Part shown: piece by piece, positions 62,728-64,000 of the stretch | How the letters are laid out: the number at the start of each line of letters is the position of its first letter | How positions within the stretch are numbered: position 1 is the stretch's first letter | Source: Blasia pusilla | Lineage: Eukaryota; Marchantiophyta; Marchantiopsida; Blasiales | Direction of reading: 5' to 3' | Length of the DNA stretch: 64,000 nucleotides | NCBI GenBank assembly: GCA_050084515.1 | Contig: CM114274.1 | Span: 12,090,001 to 12,154,000, forward strand | Notes under the pieces: model-generated | What the model was told of the DNA's origin: nothing | Database searches by the model: none | What the model saw: only the letters and a program-made list of their open reading frames with translations | Translations under genes and position numbers: made by a program

Positions 62728-64000
62728 ATTAAATTTGATAAAACGTATCTTCCCTCTATACTATCTTACTTCAGTGTACTTCTACTCCAAAAGAAGTGAA
62801 GCCCTTCTTGAAAAGACAGGTCCCCTTGAGAAAAGTAGGTTTATACTTGTTGAAATTAGATTGGATTTTGTATGGGCATGGATGCTTGTTTCCGCAAGAT
62901 TGGACCTCCTCTACCATCCCATACAAACTGCTATTAATATCGGAGCTTCAACATTGGTCGATATCTCTAAATAGGAAGGTTGTAGAATTTAGAGATGTTG
63001 AAGTCTCCGAGAGATGTGGCCTAGAATATTATTGGAACTGTTGTAAAGTGAAAACATGAAAAGTATTTTTTTAATTAGAGATTGGCCTCTCGGCAACAAA
63101 CACCTCCCAGTTCAACACATGTCCTCTTGGATGGCCTCCTATTGCAACTTATGTGTCTTCTAATTAATTAGTCACATCTAACTAATATAGAGCAAAAGGA
63201 TGTACCAATGCTACTCATCATTAGCGCGTGCCATGTACCGGAAAGCGTCCACTAGTATTTTCTTATGCTAATGCACAATACATGCATACTTATTAGTCTA
63301 TTTTTTTTTATGTAAGATAATAAAGTAATCTAATAGTGGTAGCTAAATTTGTAATGCAAATGGAATAAATTTTGTTGGGCCGCCTCATTCATTAGCCTGG
63401 GTAATCCAAATCAATATAATTGAAAGAGGACAAGATTTGAGGAAACCCTCTTTTAGGGCCCAATTCCATGAATACGCGGGTTCCATTTTTTGCGTCCAAA
63501 AAATTGACCCAACAATACACCAGGAAAAGATCTATTGGTCTCATTTCTTTACTTTTAGTTTTATGTTAAATCTGTTGCGAGGACGCTGGGTCGATTCTAC
63601 GCCCAAAAGTTTTGGGCGTAGAAAAGTCGGTGATGCTCTATCGTCGCCGCAACCTTGCGCTCATGGAATCGACCCCTTAGAGTAGGTCCCCATGAAACAA
63701 TTCCATGGTCGGATGTACCATCTACGACTACGATTTCATAGACCCTAGGTGGGTCTTTGCTCCCTGTGCGCCCTGAAAGTTACGACGTAGAAGTTTCATA
63801 GATGATCCTTGGGAAATAGACGGACCACAGTAGGTCATTTACTTAAACCCCATCGCAACCAAACGGCAAATACCGGTAGAGACAGGTGAAGAAATTATAG
63901 GACCGTCAAACCTAGGACCAGTGGGACCTTCGGCGGCGGACTCCATGGGGACGGGCTATTAGAGGACCTAAACACCTCCCACCACACGTGCTACTTTGAA
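62728..64000. other. Helitron 3' flank and intergenic
   Basis: No gene is seen. It contains the candidate Helitron end at 63252-63255. A 14-bp-arm palindrome lies at 63595-63623. The remaining sequence to the window end is unassigned. Confidence 0.4.
63595..63623. repeat. Perfect 14-bp inverted repeat with 1-base centre
   Basis: TTCTACGCCCAAAA, a single G, then TTTTGGGCGTAGAA form a perfect palindrome. It lies beyond the candidate Helitron end and is not tied to any gene seen here. Confidence 0.95.

Overview
This is a nuclear genome segment from a land plant. The evidence is a cytosolic-type tRNA-Asp, genes split by GT-AG introns, a plant-specific integrin-linked-kinase (ankyrin-Raf-like) gene, and a dense load of hAT, MULE, Helitron and LINE elements. 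The mixture looks more like a non-seed plant (bryophyte, lycophyte or fern) than a seed plant, but that is inference. No prokaryotic, organellar or viral genome features are seen.

Only three loci look intact. They are (1) a tRNA-Asp(GUC) at 519-590; (2) an eight-exon minus-strand gene at 4680-726 whose exons join in phase into a 353-residue coiled-coil protein of unrecognised family; and (3) an eleven-exon plus-strand gene at 21745-26204 encoding a 449-residue ankyrin-repeat protein kinase of the plant ILK type. In (3) the catalytic Asp of HRD is His and the Asp of DFG is Asn, so it should be a pseudokinase.

The rest is accessory DNA. A frame-broken hAT transposase lies at 9005-6787 (minus). 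An AT-rich gene desert (10.1-18.3 kb) holds a solo-LTR-like repeat flanked by GATC on both sides (15408-16026). The interval 28976-40979 is bounded by a perfect 55-bp inverted repeat that is itself built of hairpins. It holds a MULE-type DDE transposase (plus strand, left half), and a second, convergent, unrecognised multi-exon gene (minus strand, right half) with a cysteine/histidine finger, a SUMO-interaction-like motif and basic patches. This layout resembles two-gene autonomous Mutator elements and is the best candidate here for an undescribed system.

A LINE with an L1-type ORF1 and a shattered EN-RT ORF2 (42317-47077) sits exactly between two long (CT)n tracts and ends in (ATTC)6. This suggests insertion into a TC microsatellite. 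From 48.9 kb onward lie two different Helitron-type Rep/helicase genes, both decayed and on the same strand. One (about 48.9-51.7 kb) resembles the Helitron2/Helentron type. The other (about 58.1-62.7 kb) is a classical plant Helitron interrupted by a relative of the 15.4-kb LTR-like repeat and lacking its helicase core. Several broken frames are interrupted by TAG, which fits CAG-to-TAG decay at methylated CHG sites.

All exon coordinates were read by eye from splice consensus, phase continuity and family resemblance. No searches were run.
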